Source of the DNA: Phallusia fumigata
Taxonomy: Eukaryota; Chordata; Ascidiacea; Phlebobranchia; Ascidiidae
Reading direction: 5' to 3'
Assembly (NCBI GenBank): GCA_008931825.1
Contig: QXVZ01027970.1
Location: 964 to 23,245 of the forward strand
Length of the DNA: 22,282 nucleotides
Part shown: positions 1 through 11,400 of the stretch, in pieces
Numbering within the stretch: the first letter of the stretch is position 1
Layout: each line of letters begins with the position of its first letter
Program-made: the position numbers and the translations under genes
Notes under the pieces: generated by a model
Databases searched by the model: none
The model's input: only the letters and a program-made list of their open reading frames with translations
What the model was told of the DNA's origin: nothing

Positions 1-49
1 GGATTTCCATAGTTTTGCAGATAGAGAAACTTCACCAGTGACCATCAAG
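1..49 (+). CDS. possible 3' part of an exon cut by the window edge
   Basis: The frame starting at base 2 encodes DFHSFADRETSPVTIK and meets a GTACAA donor at 50. It would pair in phase 0 with the 351-515 exon. Only 16 residues are visible, so support is thin. Confidence 0.25.
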
Positions 50-350
50 GTACAAGAAATAATTTGTGAACATAGCTGACAGATAACCTACATAAAATTA
101 ATGTTATTTAGTGGAAACATTTTAACAATGGCTGTTATCAGTGCAAAACAGCCATTGTTGAAACATTTGCATTAAAATTATTCACTATATACAAGCTCTC
201 CTGTAGTTTTGATTTAAGCAACTTTTTGTGTCTTGTGTTCTTAAACAGCGTTTGCTTGCTATAACACTTATGGTAAAATCACATGTAGACTTTGCTTAAA
301 ATCTTTATTGACTCACTGGTATATGACGTAACCTATACCTCTTTGTTCAG

Positions 351-515
351 AACCTGCTGCCCACCAAGTCTAGTGACATCGAAAACAACAATACTCCACG
401 ACCCCTTATGGCTGCTCTGCTGACTTTCACACTTCCTTTGGCACCACAGAAGATATATGCCGTTATTTTGCATCTAAACTGGAAATCCAGCAACCTAAGT
501 GACATCTCATATTGA
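351..515 (+). CDS. possible terminal exon, product unknown
   Basis: This is open in phase 0 for 54 codons after a good acceptor (cctctttgttcag), ending in TGA. It reads NLLPTKSSDIENNNTPRP, then a hydrophobic stretch. It fits in phase with an open frame at 1-49 that ends ATCAAG|GTACAA, giving ...SPVTIK joined to NLLPTK. The rest of the gene would lie before the window. A different frame just after it (630-757) is Gln/Leu-rich. Confidence 0.3.
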   Translation, partial: NLLPTKSSDIENNNTPRPLMAALLTFTLPLAPQKIYAVILHLNWKSSNLSDISY

Positions 516-1186
516 ATCTATGCCAGAAAAACAAAACAACCTCACTCTCTCCTGACCGATGCGACTATTATCATCGTACTTCCCTCTTTGAAACCAATTT
601 GATAATCGCAGTACCTGCTGTGGCACCACAGAAAAAGTGTTTTTGCCTCCAACTGCAGGAACAACTGAACCAGTTGAAGCAACTAGAGCATAAACACTAC
701 TCAGTTAAAGATCGCACACAGACAATATTGACAAAAAATGTTTCTGTTAGTACATGACATTCATACAGAACGCATATGTTACTAGTTTCTGGTGATTTGT
801 ATGTCGACTTTAAACATGTTGCTTATTGACCTTAAGCTTAAAGTAAGATATTTTGTGTCTTGCAGCTGTGTACAGAAGTAATAACATTACTGAGCCCACC
901 AGCCGCTGGTTGTTATTGTAAACCCTGAGCTAAAAATGTTATTCTGTAGCATGATATTTAACAAAACTCATTTTAACAGTTGAATCATTTTGTACTTTAA
1001 AACCAGATAACTAGCGACAGTCATAGTCCTATTTTGCCAACATTTAGAGAACGAGACTACATCTATTCATAACAATCTTCTGTGCTTTGTGTTAGAAACA
1101 TGTGTTAATCATTTTTAAGTATTATTTCTTTTTTTTTAACATTTTGGCAAGTGCAGTTGAATGTTGCGAAATTGTTTTTACGAGTT
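516..1186. other. no firm feature
   Basis: A Gln/Leu-rich frame ends at 757. A weak hairpin lies near 882-920 (AATAAC, then ACCAGC and GCTGGT, then GTTATT). Otherwise this is AT-rich sequence. Confidence 0.4.
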
Positions 1187-1351
1187 TTGAAAATGGGATT
1201 AAAACTGTGACCTTACCTTGAGATTTGCCGGCGCGTTGCCGCAACCGCACTACTGGTGTGAAGTCCCCTACCACTTCAAGTGTCTTGCGGAAAATCCGTG
1301 CACAAACAGCCGCTATACGCAACGTCAACCGCGTCTGATATGAATCCCGCT
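1187..1351. mobile_element. degraded relative of the 6069-6436 MITE
   Basis: The right end CGTCTGATATGAATCCCGCT is nearly the same as that of the intact element and is followed by TAA. A second end-like motif (CTGGTGTGAAGTCCCCT) lies inside, at about 1252. The interior is GC-rich, unlike its surroundings. The left boundary is unclear. Confidence 0.5.
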
Positions 1352-2594
1352 TAATGTTACGAGGGACTCTAAATAGAAGGGTAAGTTTGGCGCAATGGGG
1401 CAACAAAGTGGGAGGACTTACCACCCGACAGGAAAATAAACCCTGCCTAATAGTTTTAAGCTCCGGATGAAATGGCATTTATCTGTTTAGATGGGAAAAA
1501 GGGGAGGTTGTACTCATTTGACTTGATAATTGCTTGTGTTGAGTGTCTCGTAATCCTGATAACCTGCTACTTTTAAATGCCGTGACAAACATGTGTTTTG
1601 GAACTGAGCGCAAGTTGTTTTTAAATCTTATATAACGTGTATATTGCGTTGCTTAGCGTTCTACATTTCGGCCGACTTGGGGTAAAATCGCAGCCGTTTT
1701 AAGCCATATTGATTCAGTTGTACTTGTGTTGTGAATAAACAATGCTAACCGGTTTTGTGCCGGGGTCCAAACTTTTTATTCAGAGGACCACAGACAAAGG
1801 CCTCAAATCTCATGCAAGTGGGCAGTGAATATAATTTGTTTTCACCTTAAGCTTCATTGGGTTTCCTTAGTTTTAACAAAGCGTCAAAATCGACAAACGA
1901 AACAAAACTTGGGAATCAAAAGTGGTCTTTAAAATAAATTTTGATTATTTCCGTATGTACTTTTTGTCAGTTAAGTTTGAGGAACCCTGGTCGTATTGCA
2001 ACAAATAAATCAGCTTTAAAAGCTGGCGTAACGTCGAAATAGTCGCAGTTGGACATTTGAATGTTGTAATTTTGGGATAGATTTTGTGTAGCCACAATTT
2101 TAGTTGCTTCATTTTATGGCAGGATTATAATTGTTATTTTGTTACATATCATTAGAGCTGATGCTTCAGGAGTCCATGATAAACAGAATCCAAGTAGATC
2201 AGAAGGAGCTGAGTAGTGACGGTAGTGTTACATATTGTCTTCTGTGATGGTGAGGTTTTCAAAAACAAGCATTTCCTGATTGCACTTCCCTTTTTGTTGG
2301 TCCCCTTCCATTTTACCTCGTCTAACATGGATTGTTTACATGTTTTCGTCATAAGTAGATGTCCAAAATTCTGCACATTTGATAGATAGGCACAGAAGGT
2401 GACGCACTGACATCTTTTTACGTCAGTTCACCTACACGCCTCCAGAACATGACATTTATTAAAACAGAAAATAATATTTAACAAATTATGTTACCTAAAA
2501 GTTTCCTATTTTGATAATTGTTACGATGCAAAGTATGCAAACAGGTTGAAAACCGCCCCAAAACGGAAAATTTTCTCGATTTTTGGACCCCCGA
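1352..2594. other. intergenic, nothing firm
   Basis: AT-rich sequence. Minus-strand frames at 2152-2376 and into 2521-2712 lack splice signals or family motifs. Confidence 0.4.
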
Positions 2595-2640
2595 AAACCG
2601 AAAAATGAGCAAGGCTATAGCCTTGGTGTTTTTCGAAAAT
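2595..2640. repeat. short hairpin with 16-base perfect palindrome
   Basis: CAAGGCTATAGCCTTG is a perfect palindrome. It is flanked by CGAAAAA on one side and TTTTTCG on the other, extending the stem with small internal loops. No element or gene explains it. Confidence 0.5.
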
Positions 2641-2816
2641 CGTGAGGGCCTCTTTTTGGGATTGAATAGAGAACTTTGGCCTTTGTAATGAAAGTTCGAT
2701 GACTAAACTCATGACACCACCTTAACCAACTCTACCAGCTGTAAAAGCTTAATCCAGTTTAGGCTGGCATTCCATACAACATAGACTGATTAAATACAAT
2801 TCTGGCAAATTGAGGT

Positions 2817-2930
2817 GTTTAAGCCTGGTGTAATTTAACGCAATCTGGAATGCCCAAGTGTGCGTAGATTGTGTGTTTTAAAGTGGGTGTTCCAGATTGT
2901 GTTGAATTAAACCAGACTGTGTGCCTAAAC
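2817..2930. repeat. long imperfect inverted repeat
   Basis: Arms 2817-2856 and 2884-2930 are reverse complements with a few mismatches and one gap. In the core, CCTGGTGTAATTTAACGC pairs with GTTGAATTAAACCAG-type sequence. The loop is about 27 bases. Related TCTGGAAT and GTTTAGGC motifs recur nearby from 2755 to 3000, so this may be the heart of a foldback element. Confidence 0.6.
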
Positions 2931-3852
2931 TACTCAACTTCGCTGGATTGCTTTGAATTAGAATTGATTGCGTGGATTGCGTATTTTAGAGTTGCCCTAC
3001 GATAGATGCTCAATCTTTACCAAATAATGTGCTTTCCTGACTAACCCAGCTAGCTTACAGTACTAAAAAGAACTTACTTTGAGTTATGAATGTGTTTATG
3101 TTTCTTTTTTATTGACAGGGAATAAGCCCTAAACAGCAACAGAGTTAACAACTTGCAGATACAGTGCATATTCTAGGAAAATAGATCCAGCAAAACTGTA
3201 GTTATGTGATTGTGAAATAATAATTCCACCCCTTAAATAATAATGAGGTAACTTACCCGTAATTTAGACAATTTATAAAAACTTTCTCGTCACATTTCTA
3301 AGTAAAATCAAATTCTGCGCCAATGACAAATATTTTGACCCTTTCGATCGCTTGAGCGCGCGATTTTGATTTTATCTCTACAGCGAATCGTTAAATATAC
3401 GACACTTAAAACAACAACTTTGCATGTCCTATAATGAGGTTAATTTATTGATCAGGACTTTTTAAATTTAAAACCATTATAACCTTTATGGTGCATTAAC
3501 TCATTTAAGCAACACCAACATTTAAATTTCAAATATTACAAACTGACAAAATATATCTACGGCGAAATCCAAAATTTAATTTAAAGCTTGTTATGAATTC
3601 CAAATTTATGTTTCATGCGTGCTTATTTCTTTGGTAAAACTAACGAAACTTTTTTCCTTTTTCAATTATAGCTAGGAACCAATCAAGTTTAAGGTATTTT
3701 CCACCCACCTGCCGTTCAGATTTAAGGTCTTCACTTTGTGCGTTCTGACTGGAAAGATTGGGCCCCCAGCACAATACCGATTGGCATTGTTGATTTGTAA
3801 TAAAAGTGCAACTCAATTAAGATGGCTCAAAACGGTTTGACATGTTGTAGGT
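2931..3852. other. intergenic, nothing firm
   Basis: Echoes of the inverted repeat (GGATTGCxTxxGAATT) continue to about 3000. Beyond that it is AT-rich with no frame or element I can support. Confidence 0.4.
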
Positions 3853-4116
3853 CAGGGCTTGGCAACCTTTTGAAAGCAGCGTGACAAATTTCGTCAAAAT
3901 ATTAATGACTTCGTGTGCCATGTTGATAACTGCTTTATGTTTCTGCGCTTGTTGAGCTAAACGTTATAATCTGTGAAAGACTGGTTTACACGTGCTCTCT
4001 GTTGCTCGTTGCTGCAGTTGCACTGCAATAAAGTCAAAACGAAGAGGCCGCTCAACTTGGTTCATAAAATGTATTGAAAAATTAACTCTTAACGTGCCGG
4101 GGGTTGCCAACCCAAA
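3853..4116. mobile_element. hAT-like MITE
   Basis: The left end is CAGGGCTTGGCAACC and the right end reversed is TTTGGGTTGGCAACC, matching at 11 of 15 bases. Flanks ttgtaggt and gtgtagtt agree at 6 of 8 bases, consistent with an old 8-bp target duplication. No coding content is seen. Confidence 0.5.
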
Positions 4117-5318
4117 GTGTAGTTACTTGTCAAGTGCAGGTCTCATCTAAGTGTGAGCACATACAAGAGCTTGTTGTCGAACAAGTGTTTAAAAGCAGGA
4201 TTACGAGATATTGCATAATTAGATAATAATGTCCAAAGCAATAATCAAGTCAAATCTGTACGTAAACTTATTTTTCACACAATAATAAAAATATTAATGT
4301 AGGTCTAAATTATTTTAGTAGCTTATAGGTTGCAACGGACAACAATCTAATTACAAAACATTTTATGAAACTGCACCCAAAACATCTTTGAACGTTGCGA
4401 GAATCTTCGATATCAAGTTAGAACATTGAATTTCCGGTCAAACTTCATACAAACGATCGATAACTCCGAGTTACTGGCGATATGTACAATCAAAATACGC
4501 GACAAAGTAATTACAAAATCGCAAGATTTGCACCTACAAACAAACTATGACAAATAGTTCCAGCATAAAAAAAGAGCAAACAATAGAAGAATTTTCTATT
4601 GTTACGTAATAAAACAGATGCCAAAAATCCAAAAATGTACAAAGTTCAAAAAAATGTCACAGAAAATAAATCAAAGCAACTATATCTAATGATTATTACA
4701 CTATACTCGAATTATTTACAAAAACGTGACGATGGAACAGCACCAAAAAAATGAAGCAGAAATGGCGTCACAGTCTCATTAAAATACTACCAGGGTGCAT
4801 CCTAAAAATTTTTGAAATGGGGGGGCTGGATTTTAGCTCAATGAATTCTCTGCAAGGTATTTATGACGTCATTTAATTTGTTCAGGCGAACTCCCTAAAG
4901 TTTTTTAACCAGTTGTTTAACCACTCGTCACAGTAGGCGTTTTTACGCAGTCTAGATCGCACAAAACGAACGGAGCTGTCAAAGACTTGATGGTTCAGCG
5001 CTTCTTAGTTTGATGTACCCGCAAAGCAAGGTATAAAACAACGACAAGAAAGAGGCTTAACGGTTGCTGAGGCTGTGTACGGACTTGCACATACAGTTTT
5101 TTGTCGCACTTGCATGAAGCATGCCATTAAGGAACAGCCTTAAAAATTCAAAATAAAAAAGAACAAGGTTTATATACTTGTTGCCTTCTCTTCTGTCGCT
5201 AATAAAATCGAAAACCATCATATGGCCCGAACGGCTTTAGACTAAACAATACCAGAAAACCCCTCAGCCCCCGGGGTCAGTGCTGACGTTAATCCCCAAC
5301 GAGGTATTGGGGAAGGAA
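4117..5318. other. intergenic, 3' side of the kinase gene
   Basis: This includes any kinase 3' UTR. The plus frame at about 5010-5142 is open after cttcttag but has no partner. The hAT-like fragment at 4791 is the only element seen. Confidence 0.35.
4791..4850 (+). mobile_element. possible hAT-like end fragment
   Basis: CAGGGTGCATCC is followed by an A/T run and a GGGGGGG tract, like the interior of the GTAGCCA-ended element at 14174-14328. The other end is not visible. Confidence 0.25.
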
Positions 5319-5420
5319 TCATCGTTGGATTATAGGAAACAAAAACCAGGGATCTGTGAAGAGGAGGAGTTCGGCATTCGGACGCCAAAATTCGTCAACG
5401 AATATTCGCCGGAGGAAGCT
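5319..5420 (-). CDS. kinase exon 8 (subdomain XI, stop)
   Basis: This 102-base terminal exon follows the strong acceptor cattttccag, in phase 0 with exon 7. It encodes [20 protein letters not shown], then DPWF, and ends in TGA at 5321-5319. The family equivalent is DFLKRIFVEAxxRPSADELLxHxF, and the conserved Arg of subdomain XI is present. A 1555-base intron holding a MITE separates it from exon 7. I see no clear polyadenylation signal close by. Confidence 0.82.
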   Translation of the reverse strand, partial: SFLRRIFVDEFWRPNAELLLFTDPWFLFPIIQR

Positions 5421-8400
5421 CTGGAAAATGAAGTTATCAATCTGATTAGGTTGTAATTATAAAGAATTACAGTAAAATGAACAGACAGGTAATTGAATTG
5501 TTCCGACAAGGGCTTGTGTTAGTCGCTGTATTTATCTCCATCTAAAGGTTCAAAGCTCAAATTTGCAAAATCCTAACAAATCATGGGGTGAAACAAAATG
5601 CAACTAAATTCACAGTGCTCTGATTTTGTGCTATCTCATGATATGGTGTTATGTATCCCTTCATTGGAAAAACATGACAAGACTCGAAATTAAGCTTTGA
5701 TCTACGTCAGGGGTGCACAAACTTTTTTCTATTGCCGGCCGCACTGTAGACATTATTTTACTCACGGCCGCCACATAGGCGCCGAGTTACAAAAAAATGC
5801 AAGATGGCAGATGTATGTCACCACATACTCTATTCTGAGGTCACAAACAAACAAACGTGCACATCGAAGTTTCGCAGTATTTCAACACACATAACAGAAA
5901 TTTCAGTAAAAGCATGTTGGTTGGTTATTTCCTTCGCTTCCCTATAAAAACAACACTGTTCCAGGTGCAAGTGCAAAACAAACCATTATAGTTCCTCGGT
6001 CAAATATCATTTTTAGCGGATAAATACACACACGAGAATCCAAGTAAAGTTCTGACCGTGGCACTTTAAGGGGGATTCACACCAGATGCGGTTAACGATA
6101 GCTGTGCGGTTTTTGATTACCCGTCAAGCGGCGGGACATTTACACCAGCCGACGTCATGCGGCGACGGCGTGATTTTCTCGGTTGAAGCGGCTGACGGCC
6201 CGGTAAATCTTAACTTTTTCCGTCAGCCGCAGTGCTTGTTGGGTGGAGAACTTTGTTTTTGTATGGTATTCGGCTTGTTGTGATTAATTTCTTGTAGTTT
6301 TTGCTCGTATATTCATAGTTTCTTGAATGTTTAATAAAAATTTAAAAAAGAAAGTTGTTACAATAATTTTGTGTCAGATTTGTGCTTTGTGTCTAAGTGG
6401 TACTAACTTAAATCCGCGTCTGATGTGAATCCCGCTTTACAGTCTTTTGTGACCGCACGTCAACAAAATGTAATCCAAGGTCACGAATGTATGTGTTAAA
6501 TAAGAACAATTCGTTGCAACGTTTAGGAACTTCGCCCAAACAATAAAGCGTTTGATTAAATATCACAGATGCTTTGTAATCATCGTTTAATACTGCATAA
6601 TGGCATTGTATTGTAACGTGAAAAAACGTTAAAGTGCTTACAATTGGCAATTCGACGTCATAAACAAAAAATGCTAAAGCCTAAAACGAATTGTTTGCAC
6701 TTTGTTTTGCCAACTTGTCAATTAAACTTGTACTCCATGGATAGCAGTACGGTACGTTTTGAGTTGTGCATACCACGTACCTCGTTGCGAAAGGCGTACC
6801 ATACACCGTTCTTCATGCTGATTTTTTTGAGTACAGCACCAACGTACCAACTGCCATTCTTGCCCCATTCAAAATTCTCGCACCGACGTAAGTACGGTCG
6901 CAGATATACATTTAAAAGAGTTATTCTGGGTTTCGAACCCGCAACATTACGATGAAGGCATCATACGTTTCCTACCTCCGCATTTAGTGAGATGTTGGGC
7001 GGCAGTTTGGAACACACGGTGGTCTTCGCTTCGTGTATAGACGATGGGGGATTCTTGGTAAACATCTCCACCACTGTGCAAGCGAGACTCCTGTACAGCA
7101 CAAATTTGTTTGTAAAAAAAGTTTTTGTGACATTTTTTAAAATGTCTTGTACGTGTTTGTAAATAGCTTTCAGAGGTAAAATCAAATGTTTTACCAGCTT
7201 TGTTTTAAATAAGCAACTAAGATACTTTTAAAACAAGTTGCTTCGACTTAAGCTGCAACCGGGTAAGCATTTATAGTTCTTCCAAAATTATTCTCCTGGA
7301 GAAAAAAGGAGTACAAAACTCTTGAGAACTGAGTGTTACAAATCCCAAACAAACTTGAAATGTTAAATTGCACATTGAAACGAATTAGTTTCAGTGTAGC
7401 ACCTAACCATAAAGCGACCTTGGCTTTAACATAAATGTCGCTTTTACTAAAATACCAAAACGTTAATAAGTGACATTAATAACTCACCATAGATCTGTTT
7501 TCGGTCCGCATTCCTTTCCCGAAATCATCTCCGGGCTCATCCAGTTACGAGTTCCTGCAACACAAAATCAATTGCGACGTCACAAACAGTGTAGGACTTC
7601 ATAAGCGTGACATAACAAGCACCTACCGAAGATCGTCTGACCCGATAAAGCCTTGATGGTTTGCAACCGCTTCGCTCCACCGAAGTCGCCTAAAAATTTA
7701 ATTTAATTTACGAAAGTGGTAAATTTACAAACTTTCAATTTCACACGTACGTACATATTTTTACGTTCCCTTGTCCATCTCTTAGTACATTGGCGCATTT
7801 GATGTCCCGATGAATGACGGGAAAACTGTGAAGGTAGACAAGACCTTCCAGAATCTGTCGCGTATATTTGCGCGCCACTAGCTCTGTGATCGGTCCTTCA
7901 ATATCGATTTGGTCTCTAATAGAACCCTGCACAAACAAATGATTTTGTTTTACCAACGACGTACGTCTTTAAAATATTCAAATGATAAATTTTTAAACGG
8001 CAGTATATCACTTGAGAGAAACAAACATCTCAATAAGAAGCTACAAACCAGCACTTAAAACAACGCGCTAGTGTTTTTCGTACGGTATAAATGTTTTTCA
8101 CACAAGCAATGGCTTGTATATCTTTAGACCAGGGTGGGCAATTATTTTTTCCATGGGAGACACATCAGAAACGTAAAATATTGTAAAGGGCTGGGACAAA
8201 GAGCTTAACTCAATTCTGCATAATATTAATTGTATTTCTTCCAAAAAGCAGTAAATAGTGTAGTTTCAACATGCTGATAAGAGTATATGTTATGAATAAG
8301 CAATGAAAGAAGTGAGGTTGCCTTGCAAAAATTGTCATTTATTCCAGGGCTTCCCAAAGTTTTTGGTCTGCAAGCCTTTTGATTTCCAAAATTTGTCTGA

Positions 8401-11400
8401 GACCCTTAGAGTTGACTTAAATATTATCTTAACATTTGCTACATTTTGTGGAAAATTGGTGTATTTGTGACCCACAAACGACCTACTGAAGGGTCGCAAC
8501 CCCTAGTTTGGGTCCGATTTTTTCAATCAAATAAGTTTTATTTGGTAATTCAAAGTTAGATTAAACAGGCCAGTCAGACTGGAGAGCTATATGAGGTCTG
8601 GGGCTGTACAATACCCCGGTCTGCTCTAGACTATTGAAAAACTTGAGATGTGCCTAATAAAAAACAAATATGTAAATCATTCCAAGAACTAAACAGCTTA
8701 CTTCTGAGACGAATGCTGGGGTAAATCTGGTGTTGCCACAAAAAAAATCTCTCAAGCATTTGGCACCCACCAGCAATCTCCAGGCAATACCTTGTGTTTA
8801 TTACATCATTGATGCTAATGGGTTAACAATGTTAGGCTGGGTGCTGAACACACGCAAGAGTGGCATCAGTTCAAAGTTCCTGTCTTTTTCCTGAATTATG
8901 TGGACAGGGCTGCAAACACGTTGCAAAACAGTTTAAATTTCAATACATTTGGATTAATATGTCTGATGTAAAGGGCATGTAAACAAAAAACAGAACATTT
9001 GGGGTTAAAAAGGTTAAAAATAGGTAAATCTAAATCAAAGTCACAAAATACTTTAAAATACTTTTCATTGTATCAACAATCAAAATAGGAAACATCTAGG
9101 TGACCAACTTTGTTAAATATTGCAAATTAAAAAATTTCATATTTTGGGGGCCTGTGGGTGAATCGATGGGTGAATTGGGGTAAAAATTTGTCAGTGCACA
9201 ACTTCAGATACCATCTATAATGTGTGAAAATTTAAAGATATTTGAACAACCCCTTTTTGACCAAAACATGAGAAAAAGTCCAAACACTATTTGACAGTAA
9301 GATAACAAACAACTTGTCACAGTTGCAAGGTGGTGTTGTATAACAAAAGGATTGTGTGTAACAAGCGGTAATGTAGAATAGATTTGTACAGCAGCAAATA
9401 CTGGAGTTAGCCAGGTCCATTTCATTGAGAGTAAGTTCAAGCAGTAAGTTATTATTGTACAAAGTTACCTACCCCAGGCATATATTCCATGATTATTGAT
9501 AAAGTGTTGGCATACTGGAAAAATCCATAATAGCAAACGATTCTTTCGTGGCTGAATGAACTCAGTAAATTGATCTCTGTGTTTAAAGCTTGAACTTCCT
9601 GAAAATAACATGATTGTTATCATAATCAGGCCAAAATATACAAAAAAATGTTGGTGAGAAGTTTTTTGTGCATAAAATAATAACTTGTTTTTTGCACATT
9701 ATAGAGTCATAACTGGCCGCTGACACTTTTACAAAGGGTAAATGCTATGTAAGTATACATCAAAATAAAACACTGCATTTTATACTTTTAACAACAAACA
9801 TTTTAGACTGTGTCATTTTTGGTATTTGTTTGGATTTTAATGTTTTAAATAGTTCAGATATGTCAAATATGCTTCTATGGTTCAAAAAGATGACTTTAAA
9901 TGAAATACATAGTTTTATAGACAAACTGCACAGTGGTACCTGTATGTCTACAGGTGTATATCTGCGCCTTTCATATCAAGTTGTGCCACAAACGTGTTCT
10001 GAAACTTAAACCCATTTTCTTTTTTTTAACAAAACATTCCACAGCCCTGGATAAATTACTCAAATTGTTGAAAATGAAGTGAATCCTGCGGTTTGCATTG
10101 CAGTTTCCCACAACTAACTGTTACACTTTGGTAATGGCAGCATAAGCAACACTAGACAGAACAGTATATTTTGCAAAGCATGCCTGTATTACCAAATAAA
10201 CAAAATCCATGTAAGTGTCAAAGACAAAAAATTTAGAAAAATTTTGGTCTGTGAAAAAAAAATAAGCAAAGGTCATTAAACTTGTCAAACATAGTAATTT
10301 TGGGAAAAAAATATTGATATTGGACAACAATATAAGAATCACAAATAAATTTTTTTTACGTTTTCAGTGATCGTCTTTAGGACGCTTTTTAAGTATGCAT
10401 TTGAAGCATAGAGGTTTTCGGTAGGGATTTCCACCAGTTTTTCTGCTGCTAACTGTCCGGTGTTAGCATTACGAATAAGATAAACTGTGCCAAAACCACC
10501 TCGCCCGAGAAGTTTGACTCTGTACCAGTTGTCTGGGAGTTCCGGTGCTGTGAAATAAACAAAGTTGTAGTTAAATGGAAATGGCAAAAGGGTAAACTAT
10601 AGACAGAGTCAACACAAGTTATTTATTATGGAACACAAAGTGAAATCCAATTGCTTTATACAACACATGCTGCTATCACCTAATAATTATATCAGGATGT
10701 CAAAATCAGTGCACAACCTTTAGCTCTGCATTACACAATCCAGGTTGTCTTAAGGAAATAAGCACTTCAGTGTCCCATCCTGGCCGCAACTAGGGAATTT
10801 TAGACTTTTATGACTTTCACAACAAATGGGTTGCAAAATCTTTGGCGGGGCCACACGCCGCAACCTCTTAATGACCTTTTTCAAAGCAATTTTAGTGATG
10901 TGATTTGAATTCACTACCAATGCTTAGTCCCCTCGATAGACCGATATTAAGCTTAGATGCTACTGTATAGTACAGAACTACTGAAAAAGAGGTTATTGTA
11001 AAACGCCGGCTTTTACAGTGTGAAATGGCAAATGCACTTTCATTACAAATGCACAGTTTGATTTTCGCAACTTTTTTATGTATGAGGCAGTGGCAAAATC
11101 AGCTGATAGGCTGTGTCTGTTACAAAACCTTTCATTCAGTTCTTTTGCGTTGCATCTTTTTTTCGTTGTGGTTACATAATAAATACAATGGAAGCGTAAA
11201 CAAAAAGTTGCCCAACCTTAGACTGTATGGATCTTAAGCAAGCTTGCAGCAAGATATTGGCGTAGTTATTTAAGTCTGTGCCTTTGATGTTTGTTAAATC
11301 AGACTAACCACAGCATTTTAATCCATTCATCACCAAAAAAGCATAAAAATTACACAATTCTGTATGCTAGGTTTTAAATTAATGTTGTTTAATACGGTAA

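Noticed and set aside
1122..1478. A 118-codon minus frame.
   Set aside because: It runs through the degraded MITE end (the RDSYQT part is the terminal repeat) and shows no family motif.
5257..5455. A 65-plus codon plus-strand frame ([16 protein letters not shown]...) that looked like a terminal exon.
   Set aside because: The minus strand here encodes the kinase's last exon with the family motif FLRRIFVDE and correct phase, so the plus frame is its shadow.
6086..6650. Open frames on both strands at 6086-6283 and 6650-6408.
   Set aside because: The first lies wholly inside the MITE at 6069-6436; the second ends in its terminal repeat and has no motif or splice support.
6928..7010. A complete tRNA gene around the B-box.
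   Set aside because: No seven-base acceptor stem or proper anticodon arm can be formed, and the would-be A-box lies in kinase coding sequence.
9204..9462. Two overlapping minus frames beside kinase exon 3.
   Set aside because: They are in the intron after the GTAGGT donor and match no kinase subdomain.
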